Positions 19,626-28,489 of a DNA stretch of 64,000 nt are shown piece after piece. The DNA is taken from contig CAXXSE010000006.1 of NCBI GenBank assembly GCA_963664935.2, forward strand, positions 496,001 through 560,000. The letters run 5' to 3'. Below the pieces are notes generated by a model that did not search any database, had not been told where the DNA came from, and worked only from the letters and a program-made list of their open reading frames with translations. Each line of letters opens with the position of its first letter. Positions within the stretch are counted from its first letter, which is position 1. This stretch comes from G963664935 sp963664935 (GTDB lineage Bacteria > Pseudomonadota > Gammaproteobacteria > Methylococcales > G963664935). A program made the translations under genes and the position numbers.

Positions 19626-19682
19626 CTTGAATCGGTAAATTCACTACAGCGGTAAGTTCTCCACTACCGCTTTTACATTGAA

Positions 19683-20144
19683 CTATTCTTCGATAATTCG
19701 CAAGGTGACCGAATAGTCTCCGGGTGCGATGTTAACACCATCCACCCGAGGAGGGTTCAATGACAGAAGTTGCAATTGATATTTCTTTAGGGCCTTAATT
19801 TTCGGACCCCTTTCCGTATTGAGTTGAACCGTCATTGGGCTGCCTTCCGTATCGAAGATTTCCAATTCAACCCGCCCGTTGCCCGCCCACACGCAAGTCA
19901 CGTTAATCGGACAACGGGAATCGCCAAGAATCGATGTGAACATGATGGTAAGCGCATCATCAAGCTTCGCCCGCTGGCCAACACGCAGGATAAAATCCTG
20001 ATCAGAAAGTATTCTAAGCGAATCGCTCTGTACGGGAATTACTAAAGACAACGTAAAGATAAAAATATAAGGTAACTTCAGAACCCATCTGTACACAAAT
20101 TGCCTCCTAGCTACGTCCGGTGGTAAAAGCTTAGGTTTGTACAT
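19683..20144 (-). CDS. Conserved secreted protein of unknown function
   Basis: Signal-peptide-like stretch (LPYIFIFTLSLVIPVQS), then a compact beta-rich domain with the recurring bacterial pattern DALTIMFTSILGDSRCP followed by NVTCVWAGNGRVELEI; the two cysteines probably form a disulfide. I do not know a characterised member. ATG 20144 lies 5 bp after the msrB stop and is preferred over ATG 20177 inside msrB. It is cotranscribed with periplasmic MsrB, which suggests an envelope role, but no function can be assigned. Confidence 0.65.
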   Translation of the reverse strand: MYKPKLLPPDVARRQFVYRWVLKLPYIFIFTLSLVIPVQSDSLRILSDQDFILRVGQRAKLDDALTIMFTSILGDSRCPINVTCVWAGNGRVELEIFDTEGSPMTVQLNTERGPKIKALKKYQLQLLSLNPPRVDGVNIAPGDYSVTLRIIEE

Positions 20145-20148
20145 GATG

Positions 20149-20730
20149 CTACTCAAATTCAGCCAAAAATTCATCAAAACCTTCGGTTTTCAACTGTTCA
20201 ACCGGAATGAAACGCAGCGAAGCCGAATTGATGCAGTATCTAAGTCCCGTGGGCTCCGGGCCATCCTTGAAAAGATGACCTAGGTGGGAGTCGCCGTATT
20301 GACTGCGGATTTCGGTGCGCGGGAAAATCAGTTTGTAATCGGTTTTCTCTACGACGTGCCCTGATTTAAGGGTGCGCGTGAAACTTGGCCAACCCGTACC
20401 GGACTTGAACTTGTCCTTGGATGAAAACAAAGGTTCACCGCTGGCGATGTCAACGTATATCCCCTTGCGTTTTTCGTCCCAATACTCATTTTGGAACGGA
20501 CGTTCGGTTGCCTCGTTCTGAGTAACCCGGTACTGGAGATCGCTCAATTTTTCGCGTAGTTGTTGCTCCGACGGTTTCGTGTACAAGCCCGATGATTGAC
20601 CAGCAGAGGTCGCAATTGATAGATTTTGCTTTTTTGGCGATGTGGTTTTGGCGCCATCCGATTCGGCGGTTGTCACCAGCGTCAACAATACTAAAAATGA
20701 AAGCAATACCCAGACAATACTTTTTTTCAT
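20149..20730 (-). CDS. msrB: Periplasmic peptide-methionine (R)-S-oxide reductase
   Basis: Repairs oxidised methionine (R-sulfoxide) in exported proteins. Signal segment MKKSIVWVLLSFLVLLTLVT places it in the periplasm. Domain motifs: NEYWDEKRKGIYVDIASGE, KFKSGTGWPSFTR, SQYGDSHLGHLFKDGP and the catalytic Cys in GLRYCINSASLRFIP. The four zinc Cys of the E. coli form are absent, so this is the metal-free type. Start ATG 20730 has AGGA seven bases upstream, better than the longer ATG 20757. The thiol partner is not in the window. Confidence 0.92.
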   Translation of the reverse strand: MKKSIVWVLLSFLVLLTLVTTAESDGAKTTSPKKQNLSIATSAGQSSGLYTKPSEQQLREKLSDLQYRVTQNEATERPFQNEYWDEKRKGIYVDIASGEPLFSSKDKFKSGTGWPSFTRTLKSGHVVEKTDYKLIFPRTEIRSQYGDSHLGHLFKDGPEPTGLRYCINSASLRFIPVEQLKTEGFDEFLAEFE

Positions 20731-20872
20731 GATTCCTCGTTCTTTTATACAATACACTCCAAAAGACCATTCATTGGGTTTTTTTCTTTCACGGTCGGTT
20801 TGGAAAAAACCTTCTTCTGAAGTGTTTAGTTTACAATATACCTTTCAATAATTATTTAATCTATCGGTTTCC

Positions 20873-22558
20873 ATGAACGACGCTGAACCCCCAAAACGAA
20901 CAAACTTTGTTCGGCAAATCATCGATGAAGACCAGAAATCCGGTAAACATGATGGCCGTGTGGCAACCCGTTTTCCTCCGGAACCCAACGGGTATCTGCA
21001 TATCGGGCATGCCAAGTCGATTGTGTTGAATTTTGGTATTGCCAAAGACTACAAGGGTACATGCAATCTACGTTTTGACGACACTAATCCCCATAAAGAG
21101 AACCTCAAGTTTGTTGAAGCTATCCAGCAAGATGTTCGATGGTTAGGATACGAGTGGAACGAGCGACTATTTTTTGCGTCGGATTATTTCGACCGGTTGT
21201 TTGATTTCGCCATCCGGCTCATAAAAAAAGGCAAGGCCTATGTGGATGATTTGAGCGCTGAACAAATTCGTGAATACCGCGGAACATTGACCAAGCCGGG
21301 TAAAAACAGCCCTTATCGGGATCGTTCCGTTGATGAAAATCTTAAGCTTTTCCAAGATATGAAATCCGGAGAATTCGCGGACGGTTCAAAAGTGTTGCGC
21401 GCAAAGATCGATATGGCTTCACCCAATATCAACCTTCGCGATCCGACCCTCTACCGAATTCGACACGGAATCATCCATCACCAAACCGGTGAGGTATGGT
21501 GTATTTATCCGATGTATGACTTCACCCATTGCTTATCCGACGCGCTCGAAGGTATTACCCATTCGATTTGCACATTGGAGTTCGAAGATCATAGGCCGTT
21601 ATACGATTGGTTTTTGGACGAACTGGAAACGCCATGCCATCCTCAACAAATAGAGTTTTCAAGATTAAATCTGGAATACACCATCACCAGTAAGCGAAAA
21701 CTCACCGAACTGGTTGACGAAGGTATTGTCGAGGGATGGGACGACCCGCGTATGCCGACAATCGCAGGCTTGCGCCGCCGTGGTTATACGCCCGAATCGA
21801 TTCGTGATTTTTGTCACCGTATTGGTGTCACCAAATCCGATAATACGGTCGAAATGGCCCTGCTGGAGGATTGCATCCGCACCGACCTGAACGCAAAGGC
21901 GCCACGGCGTATGGCTGTATTGCATCCCTTAAAAGTTGTCATCACGAATTATCAGTCCGAACAAGTTGAAGCGATAGTCGCATCAAATCACCCGCAGGAT
22001 GAAAGCATGGGTATCCGTTCGATTACTTTTTGCAACGAAATTTATATCGATCAAAATGATTTCAGGGAAACATCGCTTAAAAAATTCAAACGGCTCGTCT
22101 ATGGTGGCGAGGTGCGCCTGCGAAATGCTTATGTGATTCGTTGCGATGAGATTATTAAAGATGAATCGGGCAACATCGTTGAGTTACGATGCAGTTACGA
22201 TCCGGATACCCTGGGGAAAAAGCCGGAAGGCCGAAAAGTTAAGGGTGTCATACACTGGGTGTCGGCGAAGCATGCCATGGAAGCGGAAGTACGCTTGTAC
22301 GACCGATTATTTAACCACCCCATCCCCGACGCAGGAAAAGACGGCAAGGATTACAGAGAATACCTTAACCCCGACTCAGTTAGCATCTTAAACGATTGTT
22401 ATCTCGAACCGGCTCTTGTTGATACCATAGTGGGCGACCGGATTCAGTTTGAGCGGGAAGGCTATTTTTGCCTCGACGCAATGTGTAGGGAGGGCAAGAA
22501 ACCTGTTTTTAACCGAATAGCGACCTTACGCGATACTTGGGCGAAAATTAACAAATAA
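20873..22558 (+). CDS. glnS: Glutaminyl-tRNA synthetase
   Basis: 561 residues, normal for bacterial GlnRS. HIGH signature in PEPNGYLHIGHAKSI (residues 43-46), discriminating region FDDTNPHKENLKFVEAIQQD and KMSKS-equivalent ITSKRKLTELV. The C-terminal beta-barrel anticodon-binding domain is complete (ITFCNEIYIDQNDF; GVIHWVSAKHA). Charges tRNA-Gln with glutamine and ATP in the cytoplasm. Intact, in contrast to many neighbours. Followed after 2 bp by a palindromic repeat. Confidence 0.97.
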   Translation: MNDAEPPKRTNFVRQIIDEDQKSGKHDGRVATRFPPEPNGYLHIGHAKSIVLNFGIAKDYKGTCNLRFDDTNPHKENLKFVEAIQQDVRWLGYEWNERLFFASDYFDRLFDFAIRLIKKGKAYVDDLSAEQIREYRGTLTKPGKNSPYRDRSVDENLKLFQDMKSGEFADGSKVLRAKIDMASPNINLRDPTLYRIRHGIIHHQTGEVWCIYPMYDFTHCLSDALEGITHSICTLEFEDHRPLYDWFLDELETPCHPQQIEFSRLNLEYTITSKRKLTELVDEGIVEGWDDPRMPTIAGLRRRGYTPESIRDFCHRIGVTKSDNTVEMALLEDCIRTDLNAKAPRRMAVLHPLKVVITNYQSEQVEAIVASNHPQDESMGIRSITFCNEIYIDQNDFRETSLKKFKRLVYGGEVRLRNAYVIRCDEIIKDESGNIVELRCSYDPDTLGKKPEGRKVKGVIHWVSAKHAMEAEVRLYDRLFNHPIPDAGKDGKDYREYLNPDSVSILNDCYLEPALVDTIVGDRIQFEREGYFCLDAMCREGKKPVFNRIATLRDTWAKINK

Positions 22559-22560
22559 CC

Positions 22561-22589
22561 TAACTGTTCAGGGGAGAGCTGAATAGTTA
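22561..22589. repeat. Dispersed palindrome TAACTRTTCAG-n-CTGAATAGTTA
   Basis: TAACTGTTCAG, a 7-base loop, then CTGAATAGTTA: an 11-bp stem with one mismatch just after glnS. Related half-sites occur at 24911, 25038, 56050, 60947-60984 and in the leader of the IS4 copies. Confidence 0.6.
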
Positions 22590-22611
22590 CTAAATAACAA
22601 AAATTGAAAAA

Positions 22612-23265
22612 GTGGCTAACAATAATTTAGAAACAGTTGAATTAACCCCGAGTGGCGCTGCCAACGCAAGCGTGATCTGGCTGCATGGACTCGGTGCGGA
22701 TGGACACGATTTTGAATCCATCGTGCCGCATCTGCGCCTTCCTGATACCCTCAAAGTACGATTCATTTTCCCCCATGCTCCCAAGCAACCGGTTACCGTG
22801 AATGGAGGCTATGTAATGCGGGCTTGGTACGATATTTACGAACAAGCGATAGAGCGGAAAGTAGACTTAGACGGTATACAGGCTTCTTCCAAGTATATTG
22901 AACGATTAATTGCCCGCGAAATCGATAAAGGAATTGCGCCTGCCCGTATTATTCTTGCCGGGTTCTCACAAGGCGGTGTGATTGCGTTGGAAACAGGACT
23001 TAGATATCAACCGAGGCTCGCCGGAATTGTTGCGCTATCCACCTATCTGGCTGATTCCAATCAAACGCCTCCAGACGCCATGTCCGTCTTCATGGGGCAC
23101 GGATCGTTTGATCCGGTAGTACCCTTCAAGTTGGGACAACAAGCTCGGGATTTATTACAAAGCAATGGGCATATGGTGCAATGGCACAGCTACCCGATGG
23201 AGCATTCAGTGTGTATGGAAGAGATCGGTGAAATCGGAAAGTGGATGGTTGAACGGCTCGAATAA
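22612..23265 (+). CDS. Alpha/beta-hydrolase, carboxylesterase/phospholipase family
   Basis: 217-residue serine hydrolase of the acyl-protein thioesterase/carboxylesterase II type. Oxyanion strand VIWLHGLGADGHDFES, nucleophile in ILAGFSQGGVIALETG (G-F-S-Q-G), Asp in GHGSFDPVVPF and His in YPMEHSVCMEEI. No signal peptide, so cytoplasmic; likely hydrolyses small esters or acyl chains. Start is GTG 22612 since no ATG lies upstream in frame before the glnS-linked repeat. Confidence 0.9.
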   Translation: MANNNLETVELTPSGAANASVIWLHGLGADGHDFESIVPHLRLPDTLKVRFIFPHAPKQPVTVNGGYVMRAWYDIYEQAIERKVDLDGIQASSKYIERLIAREIDKGIAPARIILAGFSQGGVIALETGLRYQPRLAGIVALSTYLADSNQTPPDAMSVFMGHGSFDPVVPFKLGQQARDLLQSNGHMVQWHSYPMEHSVCMEEIGEIGKWMVERLE

Positions 23266-23414
23266 AGCATAAACCCAAAAAGTTCACGGTTACATTAAAT
23301 ATTAATGGTTTTGTTTTTTTAAATTATTTGAAAAAGAGCGTTGAATTTCTTATCCTAGGCCAGAGTTCTTTTCACGAATCATCCACGAATCATCCACGAA
23401 TAGGAGGACGAATT

Positions 23415-23726
23415 ATGATTGGAGCAGCAGCAGTATTTGCTTTAGCTACCGCAATTTGGTTTTTTAGAACCGCGCGTAAAGTTGGACGAGATGCCTGGGT
23501 ATGGGCGTTTATCGGGTTTGCCTGTTTTCAAGGGTTTTTTGCCCTTTCGGCGAAAATCTTTGTGATACCCATGTCTTTGTTGATGCCCACAACCCACGAT
23601 AATGATGCGACGCTTACAGCCCTCGTATGGATAGTTGCGCTTGCAATGAGTTGGTTTGCTTCGGTCGTTGTCCGGGCAAAATACTTAACAAAAAAAACAA
23701 CTACCCAGGCGGAACAAAATGAATGA
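23415..23726 (+). CDS. Small membrane protein of unknown function
   Basis: 103 residues from ATG 23415, chosen because AGGAGGACG sits 5 bases before it; the frame is open further upstream without a better site. Three hydrophobic helices: IGAAAVFALATAIWFFRTA, WVWAFIGFACFQGFFALSA and ALVWIVALAMSWFASVVV, with a polar tail. Overlaps the next gene by 8 bp, so the pair is translationally coupled. Not recognised. Confidence 0.7.
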   Translation: MIGAAAVFALATAIWFFRTARKVGRDAWVWAFIGFACFQGFFALSAKIFVIPMSLLMPTTHDNDATLTALVWIVALAMSWFASVVVRAKYLTKKTTTQAEQNE

Positions 23727-23925
23727 AGATACATTTAATATCGAAACCAGAAAATTTCTTAAAAAAGTAGGGATCACCTCGCAACGTGAAATCGAACACG
23801 CGGTTCTTAAAGCTATTGAGGATGGAACAATTAAAGGAACGGAGTCGGTGGACGTTAAAATTACCTTGGAAGCGCCTGCTCTCGGGGTCAACGAGTGCAT
23901 TGAGGGGAAAATTGCTCTTGAGTAG
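23719..23925 (+). CDS. Small conserved protein, DUF6494-like
   Basis: 68 residues, MNEDTFNIETRKFLKKVGIT then SQREIEHAVLKAIEDGTIKG: a helical N-terminus with a short beta C-terminus. The pattern matches a widespread proteobacterial family I know only as a domain of unknown function (DUF6494, from memory). Coupled to the membrane protein gene before it. Function unknown. Confidence 0.65.
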   Translation: MNEDTFNIETRKFLKKVGITSQREIEHAVLKAIEDGTIKGTESVDVKITLEAPALGVNECIEGKIALE

Positions 23926-23957
23926 TGTCGATGAAAACGCGCTGTATTTTATGAAGT

Positions 23958-23988
23958 CATAACATTCCCGCAATGCGGGAATGTTATG
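23958..23988. terminator. Strong hairpin after the DUF6494-like gene
   Basis: CATAACATTCCCGC and its perfect inverse complement enclose the loop AAT: a 14-bp stem. It lies 33 bp after the stop and between convergent genes, so a bidirectional terminator is likely, although no long T run follows. Confidence 0.65.
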
Positions 23989-24081
23989 GCTCTTAGATTT
24001 TCCTCAACAAATTGATCGCGGTCTCGGCTAATTTCAACTAGAACAGAGTTGAAAAAAAGTCAGGTTATTTCTGGATGGCTC

Positions 24082-24891
24082 CTAAGTCGTATTTGATTTA
24101 TCCTGGCCAAGGCACCGTTTAACCAACAACAAAAATTCCCTAAAATCGTCAACCACATAGTCTGGCTGATGGGGATGTTCCCTAGTCCCCGGGAAAATCT
24201 TGGAAATCCAATCGGGCTCCCACTGGGCGCCATTGTAAAAAATATTGGTAACCCCCGCGATTTTAGCCGCAACGGTGTCGGTGGTGCTGTCGCCCACATA
24301 CCAGCAATGGAGTCCCGGGCTTTCACCCAGATTTTCGATGGCCTTTTGGATTGGATCGGGTGCGGGTTTACGTTTCTTGGCATCGTCGCCACCGACCACG
24401 GTACCAAAAAGATTAACCCAAGTCCCGCCCTCGATGAATTCGAGTTCGTGTTCGAGGAATTCACGATCGCGATTACTCAATACGCCAATTTTGATATCCA
24501 TTTTGGATAACGACAAGAGCATATCCCGTACGCCGGTTTCAATTGGGTGGGCTTCCCCAAAATGATTTCGGTAGCAGTGGTTGAACGCAATGTGCGCGAT
24601 GTGTTTGGCCTCTTCATCGCTGCCGAACAACACTTCGAAGATATCGGTTCGGGAAATCTTTCGTGCGGCTTTAACCTTGGGATGCAAGCGGCGGTAGTCT
24701 CGAACATACGCGACCAGTTTTGCGTCTTCCACGGTCTTGCTTGAAGCGGGATCGATAAGACGACCGATTAATTTCAGACCATCAAGTTGCGGCAAAAGAT
24801 CGTCAACCGCGTGGTACATAGCATCGCGGGTGTCCACTAAGGTCGCGTGCCAATCAAATATTATAACTTTTGGGGGTTTGAGTGAATCCAT
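24082..24891 (-). CDS. HAD-family hydrolase (phosphoglycolate phosphatase-like)
   Basis: 269 residues. Motif I is VIIFDWHATLVDT with nucleophile Asp13; motif II is IGVLSNRD (Ser), the Lys is in DDAKKRKPAPDP and motif IV is CWYVGDSTTDTVAAK. A helical cap lies between (residues 25-110). The residue two after the nucleophile is His15, where phosphatases of this group normally have the general acid/base Asp, so catalysis or substrate may differ. Cytoplasmic. Shares no operon with its neighbours. Confidence 0.82.
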   Translation of the reverse strand: MDSLKPPKVIIFDWHATLVDTRDAMYHAVDDLLPQLDGLKLIGRLIDPASSKTVEDAKLVAYVRDYRRLHPKVKAARKISRTDIFEVLFGSDEEAKHIAHIAFNHCYRNHFGEAHPIETGVRDMLLSLSKMDIKIGVLSNRDREFLEHELEFIEGGTWVNLFGTVVGGDDAKKRKPAPDPIQKAIENLGESPGLHCWYVGDSTTDTVAAKIAGVTNIFYNGAQWEPDWISKIFPGTREHPHQPDYVVDDFREFLLLVKRCLGQDKSNTT

Positions 24892-25061
24892 TTGTTTATC
24901 CTAACCAATGGGGAACTATTCAGCATAATATCGCCACGGTTCAGATTGTCCCTGAAATTCGATAGTGTAAAGCGAAAAATGTGAGTTTACATGTGTATAT
25001 GACTATCTTTTAACGAAGAAATAGCGAATTTCGGGAGTGAGCGGAATAGTTACAAATAAAA

Positions 25062-26305
25062 TTACCGTTTGGTACGTATAAACTTTATAGGATTAATCTT
25101 TTTACCATGACGAAGTACTTCGAAATGAACGTGTGGTCCCGTAGAATGTCCGGTAGAACCCATTTTGGCAATGGTGTCGCCCTGGTTAACCCGATCTCCG
25201 GGAGATACTCTTAGCTCTTTGTTATGGGCGTAATGCGTTACATGGCCTCCTCCATGATCGATTGCGACCATGTTTCCGTAACCCCGGTATTTTCCCGACG
25301 ACGTGACTAAGCCCGAGGCTACGGCAACCACATTGGATCCTTTTCGACCGGCAAAATCGATTCCATGATGAAACGCTCGACGTCCATTGAAAGGGTCGTT
25401 ACGCCAACCGTAGTAGGATGATAACCACCCTTTAGTCAGTGGACGGCCCGCCGGATAGGCTTGTTTCCGGATCTCCCGATTAACCATGAGTTCGTCAAGG
25501 ACGTTAAGTTTTATATCGCGATCCTGAATCTGAATCGATAAGTGGGTAACCTGATCCAGTAGGTTTTCGTAGGTTTGTGGCTGACTTAACTCCTTACATT
25601 AAGCCACCGGCTCTGCCGGTGCGATGCAAATAGGCTCTGCCGTTCCAGCGTAAAGATTTGTTAAATTCACTTGGTCATCCGTCAAGGTAATAAGAAGAAT
25701 TGGATCACGCTGAAACATCGGAAAAAACAATAGATGGAACATTAAGGGATTAATATTCAGAGCAGTTTCAAAAATATGTTTCCAGTTTGATGTGGAATTA
25801 TTTATTGAAAGTTATGCTAGTTCTTTGGGGTTGAGGATTCCACCTAAATATAAGCTCTTAGCCCCCTTCAAGGGGGCTTCCTCAAACCACCCGCTATGCG
25901 GGTGGTACTTGATTTCTCGGCTTCTCCTCTACCCCTGGGCGGCATTTCGGAGAAATTAAATTCTCCTTTGCCGATTTTCAGCTTTTCGACGACCCGCTGG
26001 CCTAGAGCATTCATCCGGAGTATTTGTGATTGCAATTGACCCAAACGTAAAGCAAGGGCATCCATTCGGTTTTCGCTTGCTTTCTGTAATTCACCCAACT
26101 TCAGTTTTTGGCTTTTTAACTCCGTAAAGCACACTTGGTTATTGTTCCGCGCCTGGTTTCGCACCAAATCGGAGCCATGCTGAATCCCAAAATAAAATCC
26201 ACCGCATGAAAGTAATAATGAAAGAACCAGACTCAATAAAATGCCTTGCCACAAGCCAAAAACTTTAGACTTACCGCCCCGTGTATCAATGAAATAGAAT
26301 TGCAT
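25062..26305 (-). pseudogene. M23 metallopeptidase (LytM domain), split by a 314-bp insertion
   Basis: N-terminal part from ATG 26305: cytoplasmic start, membrane helix GILLSLVLSLLLSCGGFYFG, then a coiled coil (KLKLGELQKASENRMDALAL). C-terminal part: LSSYYGWRNDPFNGRRAFHH, GIDFAGRKG (H-x-x-x-D zinc ligands), then GPHVHFEVLRHGKKINP with H-x-H. Between them, element 25593-25906 replaces no residues: deleting 314 bp rejoins GEAEKSS to ELSQPQTYENLLDQV in frame. The gene would then encode a 309-residue membrane-anchored peptidoglycan endopeptidase or EnvC/NlpD-like activator. As it stands, the catalytic part could be made only from an internal start (25487). Confidence 0.82.
25593..25906 (-). mobile_element. 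314-bp palindrome-ended insertion (IS200/PATE-like) in the peptidase gene
   Basis: One end has hairpin CACCGG-CTCTG-CCGGTG (25605-25621), the other ACCACCCGC-TAT-GCGGGTGGT (25886-25906), with a third palindrome GCCCCCTT-C-AAGGGGGC (25861-25877). No target duplication. The interior has a short leftward frame of 47 codons (25742-25599, MFHLLFFPMFQRDPILLITL) that I do not recognise. End hairpins without inverted repeats or duplication fit single-strand transposition of IS200/IS605-type or palindrome-associated elements. Confidence 0.6.
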
Positions 26306-26632
26306 ATATTGTCGATGAACTTATCAGACGTGGAAAAACAAGAATTAAGAACTCCCTACGAAATTCCAGTCTAGTGGAGCAATTCAATTAATTTTGTGAC
26401 CTGTTTCTAATTTTTGTTGTGAACTACTTCGCTAAAATTAAAAAAATCAATTAACTTTTCATTTCACCTCTGTATCACGCCTTAACAATATCATGGCTAT
26501 CAACGCCGAGCGCCTCGGAATGCCTCTTCGCGGGCTTGGATAGGCCTTTAGAAAATATTAGTGTCCGGCATTTTAATACGATTATTCTCGTTATAGGCTA
26601 TATTTTGATCAGCGTTTTACGAGAAAAATCAA
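26306..26632. other. Intergenic region between divergent genes
   Basis: Holds the promoters of the leftward peptidase gene and the rightward VWA operon. AT-rich; I see no clear operator or repeat. Confidence 0.4.
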
Positions 26633-28300
26633 TTGACAATGGCAGTGTATTCAAGCCGAAGTCACCCGATGGGGGGATTTCAATCCAGGCTGGCTAACCG
26701 CGGTATGCTGAAACTATGTCAGCTGGATTCGGTTTTGTTAGTGTTTATCGTGACTTGGTCCAGCGGGTCACCGCGGGCAGTCGCCGAGACAACGCTGGCT
26801 TCGTCGGTGAACGATGTACGTGTTTTGATCGATGTCTCTGGAAGTATGCGGCAAAACGACCCTAAAAACTTACGCATTCCTGCCTTAAAACTATTGGTCA
26901 ACTTGCTTCCGCCAGAAAGTAATGCGGGTATATGGTTGTTCGCGGCGGACGTGGTTGAATTGGCGCCGAACAGCGAGGTGCACCAAAAATGGAAATCCAC
27001 AGCCTTGAAATCCACGAAGAAAATTCATTCCAGAGGTTTGTTCACGAACATAGAGGCTGCATTGGAAAATGCGATTGAAGGCTGGTCTCCGCAAGCGGCT
27101 ACGAACCGGCGCAGTATCATTCTACTGACCGATGGAGTGGTTGATGTTTCGAAGGACAAAGCGCAAAGTACTGAATCGCGAACCCGAATTATTCAGAGTT
27201 TAATGCCGCGAATCCAACAAATATCAGCCCAAGTATTCACTATTGCGTTGTCTAAGAATGCCGATCATGAATTATTAGAGAAAATAGCCTTCGATACAGG
27301 AGGATGGAACGAATCCGTGCATTCCGCGGAACAGTTGCAGCGTGTCTTTTTAAAGATGTTCAAAAAAGCGATACCCCAGGATAGCGTGCCGCTCGAAGCC
27401 AATAAATTTAAGATCGATAGCAGTATTAAAGAGTTTTCGATCTTGGTGTTTAGGAAAGCGGGGGCATCAGGAGCACGTTTGATTGACTCGAATGGAGTCG
27501 AGCTATCCGAAAAAGACGTGGACGAATCTTTGAATTGGCGCCACGAAAGCGGCTATGACCTGGTGACCGTAAAAAATCCCGTTTCGGGCGAATGGGAACT
27601 GGTTGCTGACGTCGATCCCGATAATCAGGTTATGATCGTCACCGATTTGAAGCTCAAGCTAGAAGAATTACCAAACTATGTGGCGGAAAACGAATTTTTG
27701 GACATCAGCGTATCGTTCACCGAACAAGGGCGGCGAATTACACGAAGCGATTTTCTGAATTTGGTTAGTTTGGATTTACAGCAAACCGATGTGCTAGGTC
27801 GGAAGCGGGACTGGCGTATGGAGCCGGGTAAAGCGCAAAAGGGTTCGTACGTACAAGCCGTTGGTGAAACATTGAGTCCCGGGGTACAAACTTTTCGTAT
27901 TGTTGCGGACGGGGGAACGTTTCAACGGGAGATCGAACAAAGCTTGAATGTTGTCGATAATCCAATTTCGTTGAATGTATCGGGTGATATCGATTCTGAA
28001 CCTTCGAAAATTAGGATAAGTTTGTCGCCGAACCCTGACATCATTGACCTGAATAACCTCCAGATTATCGCGACCATAGGCAATGCAGCCGGTGAGAGGA
28101 AAGATCTGGTTGTGGAATCTGGCAACGGCGTATGGCGTATGGCTCTAGATATTCCTCCCAAAGGTGATCGGCTCGTGATTAATTTTTCCGTAGCGGGTAA
28201 ACCACTACGGGGAAATGCGGTAGCGCCCAAAGTCAGGCCAGTGATTCTGGATCAAAACACTCTCGCCGAATTGTTTCCCCCTGAAGAAGATAATCTCTAA
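26633..28300 (+). CDS. Von Willebrand factor A protein (TIGR03503-like), stopped by an in-frame TAA before its membrane anchor
   Basis: Exported VWA protein. A signal segment begins at the in-frame ATG 26705 (MLKLCQLDSVLLVFIVTWSS), so translation may start there rather than at TTG 26633. MIDAS metal motif in VRVLIDVSGSMRQNDP; other VWA blocks are AGIWLFAADVVELAPNSEV and SIILLTDGVVDVSKD. The rest is beta-rich. TAA at 28298 falls inside an acidic stretch (LFPPEEDNL), and the same frame continues 62 codons through a membrane helix to TGA 28487, overlapping the next gene by ATGA. This is the usual layout of the TIGR03503 family, so the TAA probably removes the anchor. Confidence 0.8.
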   Translation: MTMAVYSSRSHPMGGFQSRLANRGMLKLCQLDSVLLVFIVTWSSGSPRAVAETTLASSVNDVRVLIDVSGSMRQNDPKNLRIPALKLLVNLLPPESNAGIWLFAADVVELAPNSEVHQKWKSTALKSTKKIHSRGLFTNIEAALENAIEGWSPQAATNRRSIILLTDGVVDVSKDKAQSTESRTRIIQSLMPRIQQISAQVFTIALSKNADHELLEKIAFDTGGWNESVHSAEQLQRVFLKMFKKAIPQDSVPLEANKFKIDSSIKEFSILVFRKAGASGARLIDSNGVELSEKDVDESLNWRHESGYDLVTVKNPVSGEWELVADVDPDNQVMIVTDLKLKLEELPNYVAENEFLDISVSFTEQGRRITRSDFLNLVSLDLQQTDVLGRKRDWRMEPGKAQKGSYVQAVGETLSPGVQTFRIVADGGTFQREIEQSLNVVDNPISLNVSGDIDSEPSKIRISLSPNPDIIDLNNLQIIATIGNAAGERKDLVVESGNGVWRMALDIPPKGDRLVINFSVAGKPLRGNAVAPKVRPVILDQNTLAELFPPEEDNL

Positions 28301-28330
28301 GAGCAGGAAAGCATCGAGGAGCATAAGATT

Positions 28331-28489
28331 GTGACCGATGATCAACCGGATCCGGATTGGGTGATGACGGCGGTCATTGCGGTGGTTGTGAATCTTCTAC
28401 TGTGTGTTGCGGGATTTTTTCTTTACAAAAATATTAAGAAAAGAGCTGCTGAGCAACAATCGAAATTAATAGAAAGGTTGGCGACATGA
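28331..28489 (+). CDS. C-terminal membrane anchor of the VWA protein, possibly translated separately
   Basis: Same frame as the VWA gene, after its TAA. GTG 28331 follows GAGGAG by 9 bases, so it could be an independent start: VTDDQPDPDWVMTAVIAVVV then NLLLCVAGFFLYKNIKKRAA. One helix and a short basic cytoplasmic tail. Its TGA overlaps the next ATG (ATGA). Either a fission product or the cut-off tail of the preceding protein. Confidence 0.5.
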   Translation: MTDDQPDPDWVMTAVIAVVVNLLLCVAGFFLYKNIKKRAAEQQSKLIERLAT

